From Oidiodendron maius Zn (Eukaryota > Ascomycota > Leotiomycetes > Myxotrichaceae), in contig KN832876.1 of the NCBI GenBank assembly GCA_000827325.1, positions 806,001 to 870,000 of the forward strand: DNA of 64,000 nucleotides. Reading direction: 5' to 3'. The notes under the pieces are model-generated. The model searched no databases and was not told where the DNA came from. It saw nothing but the letters and a program-made list of their open reading frames with translations. The translations under genes were made by a program, and so were the position numbers. This document shows, one piece after another, positions 10,801 to 20,164 of this stretch. The first letter of the stretch is position 1. Each line of letters starts with the position of its first letter.

Positions 10801-12384
10801 TCTAGCCAGAGCGAGATTGCATTCTTGCGAGAAGAACAAGACGCTGACAAAATCAAGATTGGTGACCTTGAGGCAGCTATTAGAAACACCGAACAGAGTC
10901 TCCAGGAAGAAAAAGACCGAACGAGGGAACTCGAGCAACGCCTTTCCAATGAGCGACACCAGCGAGAGATTGTGGCTGGTAGGGAGAAACAGGAGATCCA
11001 GCAGTTCGTCAACGATCTCAATAGGGAAGCATCGACCGCCAAGGATGAAGCTCGTCGTCTCCGAAAGAGCTTGACTTCAAGAGAGGTCGAGGCTGCCGAG
11101 TGGAAGCAGAGGCTGATGGAGCTCGAGGGAAATCTTCGAGAAGCACTTGGCGACCTCAATGGGACTCGATCAAGTCTGCTCAGCGTTAGTCCCTCAGAAA
11201 GCCGAAACGCTGTACGATCGCTAATCTATGTACAGTCTATCTCCAAGCTTCAGCGCGAGCTGGAGAACACTATCCGCGACCTTGATACTACCAAGGCTGC
11301 ACTCGCCGAGAAGGAACGCCTCATCAAGCAACGTGACGCATTACTTGAATCTCATGGCCTTGAATCACGCAAGTTGGCTGATATCCTCGATAAAGAACGT
11401 CAAGCCCACCGTACCACAAAACACCAATTCGAGACGTTCCAGAAAACGCAGCAACACACTGAGCGGACCTTATCTCAGCAAGAATCCCGAGTGCTAGAAC
11501 TTGAGGCATCCCGTCAGCAGGATCGTCGGAAACTAGCCACGCTTGAGAACTCGTTCAAGGACCAGCTGAATGAGCGAAATAATCTTCTCCTCGCCCTTTG
11601 GAATCGTCTCAGCGCCTTGTGCGGCAGTGATTGGGCGCATAATAACCGCCTAATTAATGGACGAGCCCTCCCGACTCTAGAGACTATATCCACGATGCTG
11701 CCGGGCTTCTCGAAAAACCTTATTGCAGCAGTGAAGACACTCGAGACCCTGGTGGGTGATTTCCAAACCCGTATCCGAAGCGTGGAGAGAGACCTCTGGA
11801 AAGAATACCAAACCCTCGAATCCACCCTCGAGCTCCGAACCAAGACCCTTGATCGCCTCGAGACCATGGCGAGAAGTGCGATCCCTGGTGCGAGAGGCGA
11901 TTCGAAGAGGGAGATGGAGAAGCTTAAGGAGATAAACCGCAACCTTAGAATCGAAATTGGAACGCTACGAGCCGCGAACGAAGTTCAGACTGGGGCCTAC
12001 GGTCTCGACACCTCGCCCTCACCGTCCGTGCCCACGGGTCCGCGCAATCGCACGACGGACAAGGCAATAAGCTCGACATTGACACGACATCACTCGGCCA
12101 GCACGGTAGAGACTACGGAACGGGCGATCAGCTCACGTGGGCGAAGTCGAGGTGGCGAAGTTGGCCCTTCGATAGGCGAAGAGGAGTACAGGCCTGACCT
12201 CATGTGGCAAGTCCGTCTACGTGAGTTGGAGTACAAGCTCAAGGCAGAGAGGGAGGCCCGGATGCTCGATCGTAACAGTGCAATCCAACGACTAGAAGAG
12301 AAGAGCAGAGAGAACGAGGAGCTGGCGGCGGAGGTTGCACGGAACCGGGCCAAGACGGAGATGGATAAGGAGAAGAGCAAGTAG
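7801..12384 (+). CDS. ApsB/Mto1-type microtubule-organising-centre coiled-coil protein
   Basis: A single long exon encodes 1,527 residues. The N-terminal ~460 residues are disordered and rich in Ser, Thr, Pro and Gly. A centrosomin motif 1 (CM1/Cnn_1N) follows at about 475-560, with LTLKEQSSTIERLSKENFDL and LSDRLDKLSEEGVKEMI readable. Residues ~590-1320 are almost continuous heptad coiled coil. The C-terminus at about 1465-1515 (MWQVRLRELEYKLKAERE, then ARMLDRNSAIQRLEEK) matches the Mto2-binding region. CM1 recruits and activates gamma-tubulin complexes; Mto1 (S. pombe) and ApsB (Aspergillus) do this at spindle-pole and septal or cytoplasmic MTOCs. Length is above ApsB but within what fungal relatives reach. 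No frame disruption is seen, and the first in-frame Met gives the best start. Upstream lies a T/C-rich leader. Confidence 0.92.
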   Translation: MSKEEHHADPTVSSGARPQMGRGKMRKVPGGFGIDDTDDLSPNKDQFDDSILAFGSANIQTLAQNHRIPSLDPTMLPSLPPPRDSSLIFVRSENGQDSDGHMDTLDEHAMQRHLNDVEESFLPAPSPIAIGRDKGADDTYLFDGAQRYTSGGQDPPNEHPTGSGNTISATREVEGEPLPPTPPGTYRTPAPTEYNLPESADDTEIGNTTSSLETMSSPTVAAAARTISRAASMTTVGGYVTANDGSNSTSQEQTEDEGDAQATPRTQRRGSITDSDGRSTLRHHLSNHSLADAGNTPGLALLNPRPGGKRPKFLRSRHASQRSSISSYVESHDGGSDVALGADYALQSGGAAPGGGFSRSSSYALSRSISLGSMASGIEDLHESSPKVDATLATLTEEEQNRERKAAEDQSPPETPRAASRKLTAPTDTVIARHVQNVQVPESLAKKYRNKNVSRSPERRAGLAGGSTLGRSGKNLTLKEQSSTIERLSKENFDLKLKVMFLSDRLDKLSEEGVKEMISENVEMKTSLAVMQRDNKALKRRIRELEKQLKDDEERPGTARSGTSTGDHSPRWFDQEGAQEREEELIYLRERVEEYVTEIERLRNESLQRENEKRNLAEVVRTMGDRHSSTIGAREEMDVWKDLLEQETARREQGDEEVKKLREEIFRLKSETSSVSGGHGLTHTTNIYNITKKRAVSPSRTRSEISDPTEDRQGTISATSTLVEDLKRESEQLRHENAELRREVGAQTSMLTSRNREKERLYQEIEELKLGQRRGGGSIAGESILERSASRAHERSLSRNSVGTRQTMADNEREDFENKQAELRDGINSLKIHNQDLQRELESCMEDFEIAVEQKKQAETLVAELQDALEATNADLLTMQADRDEALQGQDEAEIMFESLRKEAQEELDGFAAEAEEANADIERLQHELADSTENFNALQGEMRQMSEGIVRLEDDHENNIKRIQDLERDLEEANRELEQMEKNLVEANEKINRLGVQQESSQSEIAFLREEQDADKIKIGDLEAAIRNTEQSLQEEKDRTRELEQRLSNERHQREIVAGREKQEIQQFVNDLNREASTAKDEARRLRKSLTSREVEAAEWKQRLMELEGNLREALGDLNGTRSSLLSVSPSESRNAVRSLIYVQSISKLQRELENTIRDLDTTKAALAEKERLIKQRDALLESHGLESRKLADILDKERQAHRTTKHQFETFQKTQQHTERTLSQQESRVLELEASRQQDRRKLATLENSFKDQLNERNNLLLALWNRLSALCGSDWAHNNRLINGRALPTLETISTMLPGFSKNLIAAVKTLETLVGDFQTRIRSVERDLWKEYQTLESTLELRTKTLDRLETMARSAIPGARGDSKREMEKLKEINRNLRIEIGTLRAANEVQTGAYGLDTSPSPSVPTGPRNRTTDKAISSTLTRHHSASTVETTERAISSRGRSRGGEVGPSIGEEEYRPDLMWQVRLRELEYKLKAEREARMLDRNSAIQRLEEKSRENEELAAEVARNRAKTEMDKEKSK

Positions 12385-13218
12385 TGGAGGAAGTGTGTAT
12401 TTGTGATCATTGTATGATATAGATGTGGACATATCCTCTGGCGTTCGATGTGTAAGTGGCGTTATCTGGAGTTTACTTTACGATGGGCATGACGTAGAGG
12501 AAATGCGAGAGCGACCGCGGGCTTTCTGGGAATGAATACCATCGCATTGTACGAAGTAGTCTGCAATAATATTTTCTGTCCATAGTCACTGCTTCGTAAG
12601 CCATACTACAGTACAGCACAATATATGATGGATCCATATGCAGTAAGCCTCCTTTTCATCCCTGCGCGGCTGCTGGCGCTTAATGCGCGCACCCTCAAAC
12701 ATTACCGTTTTGGGGAGCTGAGCCCCTATCTCGCCTCGAATTAGCAGATGGGACGCGTACAACCGGTGCTTCCGTATCACGAACGCTGAGCGTAATCTGT
12801 ATTGGTGGCTTGGCACTTGGCAACGGGATATCTGGCACACTTCCTTACTCCCGTCTACGTGCAGCACCGCAACCCCCTTTTTGGAGCGCGCACGTGCACC
12901 CAGCCAATCAGCAACGCCATATAGACGGCAGCGTCTTAGCCGGTTTGCTTACCTAATATCAGCGATTGGTCTTGTCCAGGAAGCCCATCCTGACCACATC
13001 CTTCCAACAAATTCTCTGATCACTTGCTTCTTCATCTCCCTCCTTGCTCCGTCCAACTCGTGTGCTTGGTTTGTACCAGTGATGCCCATCCTCTCGTTGC
13101 TCTTTCTCTAGGGTGGACATTAATCTTACTCGCTCCTCACTCGTTTCCAAGGTTCGCCTCTCCGCACGGAGGTTATCTTACCGATCCTGGCTGCGAATCC
13201 TCTCCTTGCATCCGTCTC
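12385..13218. other. Intergenic and promoter of the GT90 gene
   Basis: 834 bp without a convincing gene. A CCAAT box (12904-12908, within CCAATCAGC) and a C/T-rich stretch precede the GT90 start, as expected for a fungal promoter and leader. An open frame continues upstream of the chosen start to 13024, but its residues look untranslated. Confidence 0.5.
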
Positions 13219-15292
13219 ATGAAGAGTCCATTCCCCACGAGCATGGCGTACCCAGGGCCGCCCAGACGCCCTGCGGGACTCGCGAGAGTCATCTTGCTCA
13301 CGGTCTTCGTCCTCATCGCCTTCTACTATGTCCGCAACGTGGCGCCAAGGCCACAAGACTCCGTCACTCACGACAACTCGGACGGCTCGCTAATACAGCC
13401 CCCCGCCACACCGCAGAAGCCAGCAGACAAGGACGAGAAGAAGCCGGTTGTCGAAGTACCTGGAAAAGATGTCGCGAAGCCAGCAGACAAGGACGAGAAG
13501 AAGCCGGTTGTCGAAGTACCTGCAAAAGATGTCGCGAAGCCAAAAGAAAACGCCCCTGTGACACCTCAAGCCACCCCGCACCCCATTGACACTTTGATCG
13601 AGAAGGCTGAGAAGGAATTCGAGGCTGTCTTGAAGAAGGAGACCCGTGATCTCAAATCTGCGGCGAAGGTCTACAGGGAACGGCGAGGGAGACATCCTCC
13701 ACCCGGGTTCGATGACTGGTTCAAGTTCGCGAAGGACAACAACGCCATTATAGTGGAGGATTTCTTCGACCAGATATACCATGATCTAACCCCGTTCTGG
13801 GGCTTGTCCCCTGCAGTGATGCGAAGAGAGGGCTGGGACCACGAAATGACTATCAACATTCGCGACAAGCACGCTACCGCAGGTAGTGACTGGTTCTGGA
13901 CACAGATCTGGCTGAATATGACAAAGACGGTTGAACACTTGCTACCCGACATGGACATTCCACTCAATGCCATGGACGAGCCCCGAATTGTCACGCCTTG
14001 GGAGAAGATCAATGAATACGTGGAGACTGAACGCAAAGGGCGTTCTATGCCTCCTGCGAAAGAAGTTACCTCGGAATGGAAGAAGCTTCCGCCACCGACC
14101 GAGGGCGACTTTGATGTCAAGACCCGAGACAAGAAATGGGAGAATACACGTAAGTCTTAGAGATCTAGCAAAATGGTTGATACTGACAGAAACAGAGCCA
14201 TTCTGGAAGGTTGCCGCGAGAGGCTGCCCTCCCGACAGCCTTTCCCGCAGAGCAGAACCTATGGCCGATTTCGATCACACTCCACAAATATCGCTGGCAC
14301 ACACGCTGAAGCACTCCTATAAAGGCTTCGTATCTAACTATTCATTGTCTACCGATTTCTGTCACCAACCAGACCTCCAAGACCTCCACGGGATGATGAT
14401 CCACCCTCTATCCGTCTCTGCAACAGAGGTGTTATTTCCTATGTTTGGAGGATCCAAGCTCCACACGAACAATGAAATTCTCCTCCCAGCACCCATGTAC
14501 TGGAATAATGAGGAACGCTTCTCTGGTGGTGATGATCATGGCGATCCATGGGGCCAGAAGCTAGATAAGGTGATCTGGCGAGGCGTGGCAACTGGGGGGC
14601 TGAACACGGCAAAGAACTGGAAGGGATTCCAGCGCCATAGATTTATCGCTTTGACGAACGGCACAAAGATCTCGAGTGCTGAGTCGTGGGAGCACGCTCC
14701 AGACAACTGGGGAATGCCTACCTCACAATACAACCTTGCTGCTCAGCAAGAAGGCAAGCTCGGAAAGTGGACAAGTGAATGGTCAGATACTGCTTTCGTG
14801 GATCTATTTTGTGAGAAGGAAAAGGCACTCGAAGGTGGAAAATGCGAGTACACATCACCTTACTATTCCGTGGCAGAGGGAATGAAGATGAGCGAACAGT
14901 TCCACTCGAAGTATTTGCCAGACATTGATGGGAATTCCTTTTCCGGTCGCTACCGCGGGTTCCTGATGTCCACATCTCTCCCCATCAAAGCTACAATCTT
15001 CCGTGAATGGCACGACAGCAGGCTATTTGCATGGAAACACTTTGTGCCTATGGACAATCGATTTATGGACTTTCACGCTATCATGGAGTATTTCCTTGGA
15101 TACCAAGGAGAGAGCGTCTCAGTCAAAAGTCACGACAAGCAGGCCGAGAAGATCGCCAACGCAGGTCAAGAATGGGCCAATAAAGTACTCCGTCCTGAGG
15201 ATATGCAAATATATACACTGAGAGTGTTACTGGAATATGCCAGACTCGGCCGCGAAAATCGGGATAATCTGGGGTACGTTAAGGACTTGTAA
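13219..15292 (+). CDS. GT90 (CAP10-like) glycosyltransferase, type II membrane protein
   Basis: Exons 13219..14149 and 14196..15292 (GTAAGT donor, AACAG acceptor, join ENT-QPFWKVAARGCPPDS) give 675 residues; Met at 13243 is an alternative start eight codons later. A single signal anchor (about residues 20-36, LARVILLTVFVLIAFYYV) follows a short basic cytosolic tail, then a Lys/Glu/Pro stem. The lumenal part carries the CAP10/GT90 domain: FSGGDDHGDPWGQKLDKVIW, then WRGVATGG, and near the end GRYRGFLMSTSLPIKATIFREW. Family members transfer xylose or related sugars in the Golgi (Cryptococcus CAP10 and Cxt1). The exact donor and acceptor cannot be read from sequence. The stem contains a 20-residue tandem duplication annotated separately. 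Confidence 0.9.
13416..13535 (+). repeat. 60-bp in-frame tandem duplication in the GT90 stem
   Basis: Two adjacent 60-bp copies (13416-13475 and 13476-13535) differ at one base (13463 G, 13523 C), which changes Gly to Ala in the encoded PVVEVP(G/A)KDVA. Each copy adds 20 residues to the Lys/Glu-rich stem between the membrane anchor and catalytic domain. Near-identity implies a recent duplication. Confidence 0.95.
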
Positions 15293-16063
15293 TGATAGGC
15301 ACGTTCTCTTTTGTCAATGTATAAAGTACGCAAAGGCCTCGATGAGCGAAGAAATGGTAGAAGGATACCAGAGGGTATGGAGTTAGGAGCTCTATGGCCA
15401 TTCTCTTGTCCAAATGACACATCTTATGCATGGCGTCTCAGGGTTCATGTACTGTAGATATTGCGGCGTGTATCAAATCCTGCTTCGCCGATCTCCGGAA
15501 GGATGACTAGAGAATGAGATGGCTTGGTTCATTTCTCTTTCGGCTGCATTCTAGGTGCGGACTCCGTTGTCAATGATACACCTTTAAACCGCCAATTGTC
15601 TTTATCAGCTTATATTACGTGCTTTCTTTGCTATACTCAACTAAGTACAGTAGCCCTTTGTCCTCTTTGTTAGTACTTAATCTTCTCTTATGGTCTTGGC
15701 CCTTTACTCTTGTCGCTCTTTTAGATATACACACACACTACACAAGGACTGCCAGCTCTATAAGAAATGTTGAAGTGATCCTTCCGCATTCAAGCTTGTC
15801 CGAACCTCCTTTTCTTTAGTCTTTCTTCTGAGCTTCATTTCATAGTTTTTCCCCCTGGTATGTGACTTCCCACACTCAATAAATAGGCTTACCTCTTTCC
15901 TATTAGTTGTTTGCTTGGGAAGCCTTTCACAAGGCCTCCTGTTCATCGTTGAGTATAATACGAAGTCTTCTTGTGGCATAAATCCATGCATAACTCGGCC
16001 AGAAAGATAAGAGTTAACTGTTACCTTCATTAGCCGCCACTTTTCATTGTATAGAATAACAAT
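15293..16063. other. Intergenic, no gene seen
   Basis: 771 bp of 3' flank and promoter between the GT90 and 2EXR genes. AT- and pyrimidine-rich, without a supported frame. Confidence 0.5.
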
Positions 16064-16872
16064 ATGTTTACCAATTTTAATAGTCTACCATACGAACTTC
16101 GATGTCAGGTGTGGGCGCTTGCTGCCACAAGTTTAGGGGAGAGCCGGGTCATCGAGTCCAAATGGCAAGGCACACCCTATTACCAGAAGACCACCAGACG
16201 CATAATAACTGGACAGCGATCACAATGGCCTGGTCTTCGATTCAGGCATAGTTTACGAGAAGTTAGCCGGCCGCTTGGCACCCTCTTCGCGTGTTGGGAG
16301 AGCCGTCGCGTGACACTACAACACAACCCCAGTTTCCTACAGCTCGATCAAGGTCGGAAGATTTACTTTAACCCCGAGAGGGACTTCATCTATTTCGACT
16401 TAGCAGACATCTATTTTATGTACAAGTTCTGCAGCTCCCGGAGCTATAGACACCGGCGCACGAGAGCTCGTGGATTCGACGAAATTGTCAATCTAGCGCA
16501 TCCCCGCCCGCATAACTTCTACTGCCTGCATCTCCTAATCCACGATGCGTACTACAGTCCATTCATGCCCAGCGTCAAGAACTTCATGACCTATCACAGG
16601 CAGAATCGGGTTGAAACTCTATGGCACCTAGAAGATACGCTGGGAACGAGCTTCCGCAACATAATCAGCACATTACGGAGAGGGCGCCAGAGGATGACAG
16701 TGCCGAGGAATCGGAATTTGATGAGTCTCATGAACGCTACTCTTTTCGCCCAATACTCTTGAAAGCCCATACTAGAGCCGGTATTACAGGTGGTGAGCCG
16801 TATGTCATCACTTCGGAGGGGTTAATTTTTGGTACTGTGGTGCAAGCGTATTGCTCAATGCCAGTCGACTAG
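16064..16872 (+). CDS. 2EXR-domain protein (function unknown)
   Basis: The N-terminus FNSLPYELRCQVWALA followed by ESRVIE is the 2EXR motif, common in large, poorly understood families of filamentous fungi. The first frame stops at 16762, but the +1 frame continues with a protein-like, acidic then conserved-looking tail (PILLKAHTRAGITGGEPYVI, ending GLIFGTVVQAYCSMPVD). Removing 16610..16668 (59 bp, donor GTTGAA, acceptor AATCAG) joins the frames exactly and gives 249 residues. The donor is weak, so a one-base frameshift is the alternative. A second, divergent 2EXR gene lies at 60984-61967. No enzymatic motif, signal peptide or membrane segment is apparent. Confidence 0.7.
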
Positions 16873-17450
16873 AGAATGTTTAGTGATACTCCTTGCTCTG
16901 GCGTTAGTCGTCTATCGTTGATTCGTGGTGACAAAACTTGTTCATTATAAAACTCAATAGGATTATATAGGTTTGCCTTGTAGATAGATGAAGAGTCGGG
17001 TCTGTATCTCATATGTGTCTCATATGTAAAGTTAGCCTAGCGAGACCTATCCTGACCTCAGAATCTCATTCACCAAGCAATCACATAAAGGGCCTGACCT
17101 TGCAGATTTAGCTAACACTGATAATTGGGCCGGAAGACTACATATATTTCGAATACAACGTTCGGAACATTTGACATCTGAAGGGAACTGACACTCCCTT
17201 GAGAGATCAGAAAATGACGTCCGGCACTGAGGAATGAGGGCGGGACGGAGACGCACTCCAAATCGGGATAGGAACCTCGGATGCGGGATTCTTCGATTTC
17301 TAGGGCGGGGTTGCAGATGTGGCTTGAGAATAGTTATCAATAACCTGTAGAGAATGCGGACTACCACACCTATTTTTCTCTTTCAGAATCCTTGAGCATC
17401 CTTCACACTCCATCTTCGGAGAATCAGAGAGTCACATAAATCCACCTACG
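16873..17450. other. Intergenic, no gene seen
   Basis: 578 bp separating the 2EXR gene and the alcohol dehydrogenase. No supported frame. The last 100 bp form a CT-rich leader ahead of the ATG at 17451. Confidence 0.5.
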
Positions 17451-18765
17451 ATGGCAGGACTCACCATGAAAGCTATCGTGTTTCACGGTAAGCTCGATGT
17501 CAGAGTCGAGGACCGCCCACTCCCGAAAATTATCGACCCGACCGACATCATCGTCAAGGTCAGGTACTCAGCATTATGTGGAAGGTAAGTATACAAGATT
17601 TGATTCTCGTCCATTCTATGGACCTGACCGGGTCACAGCGAGCTGCATGTCTTCCGTGGCCACCAGCCTTCAAAGACAGGCTTCGTGATGGGCCACGAGA
17701 CGACGGGAGAGGTGTGGGAGGTGGGATCCGCCGTGAAGAATCACCAGAGAGGCGATCTGGTAGTCATGCCCTTCACAGTGTCGTGCGGAGAATGTTTCTA
17801 CTGTGAGCGGGGATATTCGTCACGGTGCGCGAAATCACAGCTGTTTGGATGCCCGCTGCTAGATGGTGGACAGGCTGAGTTCCTGCGAGTCCCGCTGGCG
17901 GATGCGACGGCAGTTAAAGCACCGGAAGGAATTGATGAGGTGAAGCTAGTGCTAATGGCGGATATTTTCCCGACGGGATATTTTGCTGCATCTAATGCCT
18001 TTAGAGGAATGGAGGAGAAGACCATTCGGCAGAGCGTGGTGGTATTGATTGGATGCGGTCCGGTGGGGCTGTGTGCCCTGATCAATGCTTTGGAGTATAA
18101 GCCCAGAGTTGTAATTGCAATTGATCGAGTGGAGAGCAGGTTGGCTTTGGCAAAGAAGCTAGGCGCAGAGCCTTGGAATGACCAGACAGATAAAGAGGGT
18201 GAGATTACATGAGATGCTTGGGCTTGTCTATCCTGACAATTTTTAGGGCTGGTGAAGAGAGTAAAAGAGCTCACGGAGGGAAGAGGTGCAGACACAGTTA
18301 TTGAAGGAGTTGGACATGCCGATGCCCTGAGAACAGCGTTTGATCTGCTAAGACCGTGGGGAAATATTGCCAGCTTCGGTGTGCACCTTGTTATTCTCGA
18401 CGTGCGTGGCTGATATATTGCAGGCGTGCATCAGGATGAAATTCCGTGGTCTGGCCCAGAGGCGTATGGAAAGAACTTGCAGATTCAAATGGGCCGCTGC
18501 CCTGTTAGAAGTACGTATCTCTATGTCATATGTAACTCTTACTGATCTTGCAGGCATCTTCCCGGAGGCGCTGGCCGTGCTGAAGAAAAATCAACACCTC
18601 CTAGAGTAAGTTGACCTTTTTGTATTACTAGATCCTAGCAGAGGCCGGCTAACGACAATTAGCTTTATGACTGATAAAATCATGCCGATGAGCCAGGCTG
18701 TTGAGGGATATGATTTGTTTAATAATATGCAAGCACAAAAGGTTATCTTTCAGCCGGACAATTGA
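17451..18765 (+). CDS. Zinc-dependent medium-chain alcohol dehydrogenase
   Basis: Six exons, 17451..17584, 17639..18198, 18247..18378, 18424..18510, 18554..18605 and 18663..18765, give 355 residues; all five introns are 43-57 bp GT-AG and phase-consistent. Catalytic zinc ligands are recognisable as Cys43 (ALCGSELH) and His64-Glu65 (GHET). The structural zinc site is Cys94-X2-Cys97-X2-Cys100-X7-Cys108. The Rossmann nucleotide-binding motif is GCGPVGLCALINAL, with an acidic residue after strand 2 (AIDRVES) suggesting NAD(H) preference. It belongs to the broad MDR superfamily near formaldehyde- and threonine-dehydrogenase-like enzymes; the substrate is not inferable. The protein is cytosolic by absence of a targeting signal. 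Length is normal for the family. Confidence 0.88.
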
Positions 18766-19049
18766 AATATACATATGTATGTATGTATAAATAAGAGATA
18801 GGTTTACTATCTCATTTCGAGCCCGCTTGATATATAACTGTCCGCCTCCAGGAGAGGAGTAGCGTACCACACCTGACTTCGATGACGGTCTCGGGTTTCA
18901 GGCTGCCTTGCCTCTCCCAAAAGTAGACCAACTGTACAAGGAAGATTTAGCATAGACTAGACTGTCAAACACTGGAAAGATAGATGTAAATGAAGAAGTT
19001 TTCCTATATACAACAAGTAGGTACGCGTAAATAATTAGCCCGGTTACAT

Positions 19050-20164
19050 CTATGCCGGTACAAACTTCCGTACAACGCCATCGATTTCTACTGTAACGGT
19101 TATATTGCTGGAACCGGTGCTTGACGACGTTGGACTGGATGCCGTGTTAGTCCCGGTGGCTATAGTGGTTGTGGAACTGCCTCCACTTCCATTGCCATCA
19201 ATCGAAAGGCCCAGTGAATTAACCAGATCAGTCATAAATTCGTCACCCATAGACTTCAAAGTGTCGAAGTCAGTAACGTAGTTATTATTGATGGCGCTAT
19301 CTGGGAGGACAGCATCATCGCCAGTGAAGACGATATCTAGAGAGAGCAGAGTTAGCAAAACGCAACCCGAAGCACAAGATCTCCCATAAACTTACAAGTG
19401 ACATCAGCTGGGGTATGTCCGCTGTTTCCATTCAGGTCTTCATCGGGGAAGCAAGTTCTTGCCAGGAGCCATGACGCTTCGCCAATCTCCTCGGGGGAGT
19501 CACCATCCGTATCAGCAAATACAGCGTAAAATATCTTGCCATCACTGTTTATTTGTCAGTTCTGTGGATGATCTAGATCCGGGTCACGAGCATACCAAAT
19601 AACTGCAGCAACGTTATTGCCAGCCAGTTGGCCGGAATTCACACTTGCGAACTTGTCGGGAATAACAATCCAAGGAGCCTCATAGGCAGCGAGAGCGCCA
19701 AAGTTCGTCTGGTCTTGGCCATCTGGGTTGCCCTATTAAAAAGGATTAGCACCACTAAAGCTCCATATCCTAGAATATCATACCTTGCATTTGTAGTCAA
19801 TTCCATCACAGTCAACGTCCATATCAGCAACCCATACATATGCCGCTCCCTACTTATAATATTAGATAGAAGATACTAGATAAATCCGAGCAGTTCTACG
19901 AACCTTTGAAAGGTTGGCCCAGTCACTTTTAATAGTAGCCTTAGCAGTTCCGCCAGCTTCAAGAATGTAGGATGCGTCGGCTGGCACTTTGGTTGCAGCT
20001 GCCGCAGCTGAAGCTATCTGAGTCGCTGGCAACGAAGTGGCACCAGCAAACCATGCAGTGGAGGGCCCTGCGGAGGGCGAGTTATAGGAAGCACCGTTAA
20101 TGGTTGTCCCGGAAGCCAGCCCAACCGTGGCCGCTAAGGCGATGAGGTAGACGAAAATTTGCAT
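19050..20164 (-). CDS. Secreted GH75 endo-chitosanase
   Basis: Minus-strand exons 20164..19904, 19849..19784, 19732..19596, 19544..19396 and 19336..19050 give 299 residues. A clear signal peptide (MQIFVYLIALAATVGLASG) starts the protein. The GH75 core runs from about residue 85 to 210: ADMDVDCDGIDYKCKGN, then TNFGALAAYEAPWIVIP, LAGNNVAAVIC, and DTDGDSPEEIGEAS, which holds the Asp and Glu proposed as catalytic in fungal GH75 enzymes. The enzyme cleaves beta-1,4 links in chitosan. After the core the protein has a Gly/Ser/Thr-rich tail ending ITVTVEIDGVVRKFVPA, not a cellulose- or chitin-binding module I recognise. An adjacent GH18 chitinase at 32 kb is unlinked in any operon sense. Confidence 0.9.

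Noticed and set aside
11215-11238. GT...AG stretch inside the ApsB/Mto1 exon near LSVSPSESRNAV
   Set aside because: Only 24 bases long, too short for a fungal spliceosomal intron, and the frame is continuous without it.
9114-11942. Several long minus-strand open frames (up to 174 codons) under the ApsB/Mto1 gene
   Set aside because: They are Ser/Leu/Arg-rich mirror frames of Glu/Lys-rich coiled-coil codons; no independent start, splice or domain evidence.
13113-13589. 158-codon alternate frame at the 5' end of the GT90 gene
   Set aside because: It overlaps the clear GT90 signal anchor and stem in another frame and has no features of its own.
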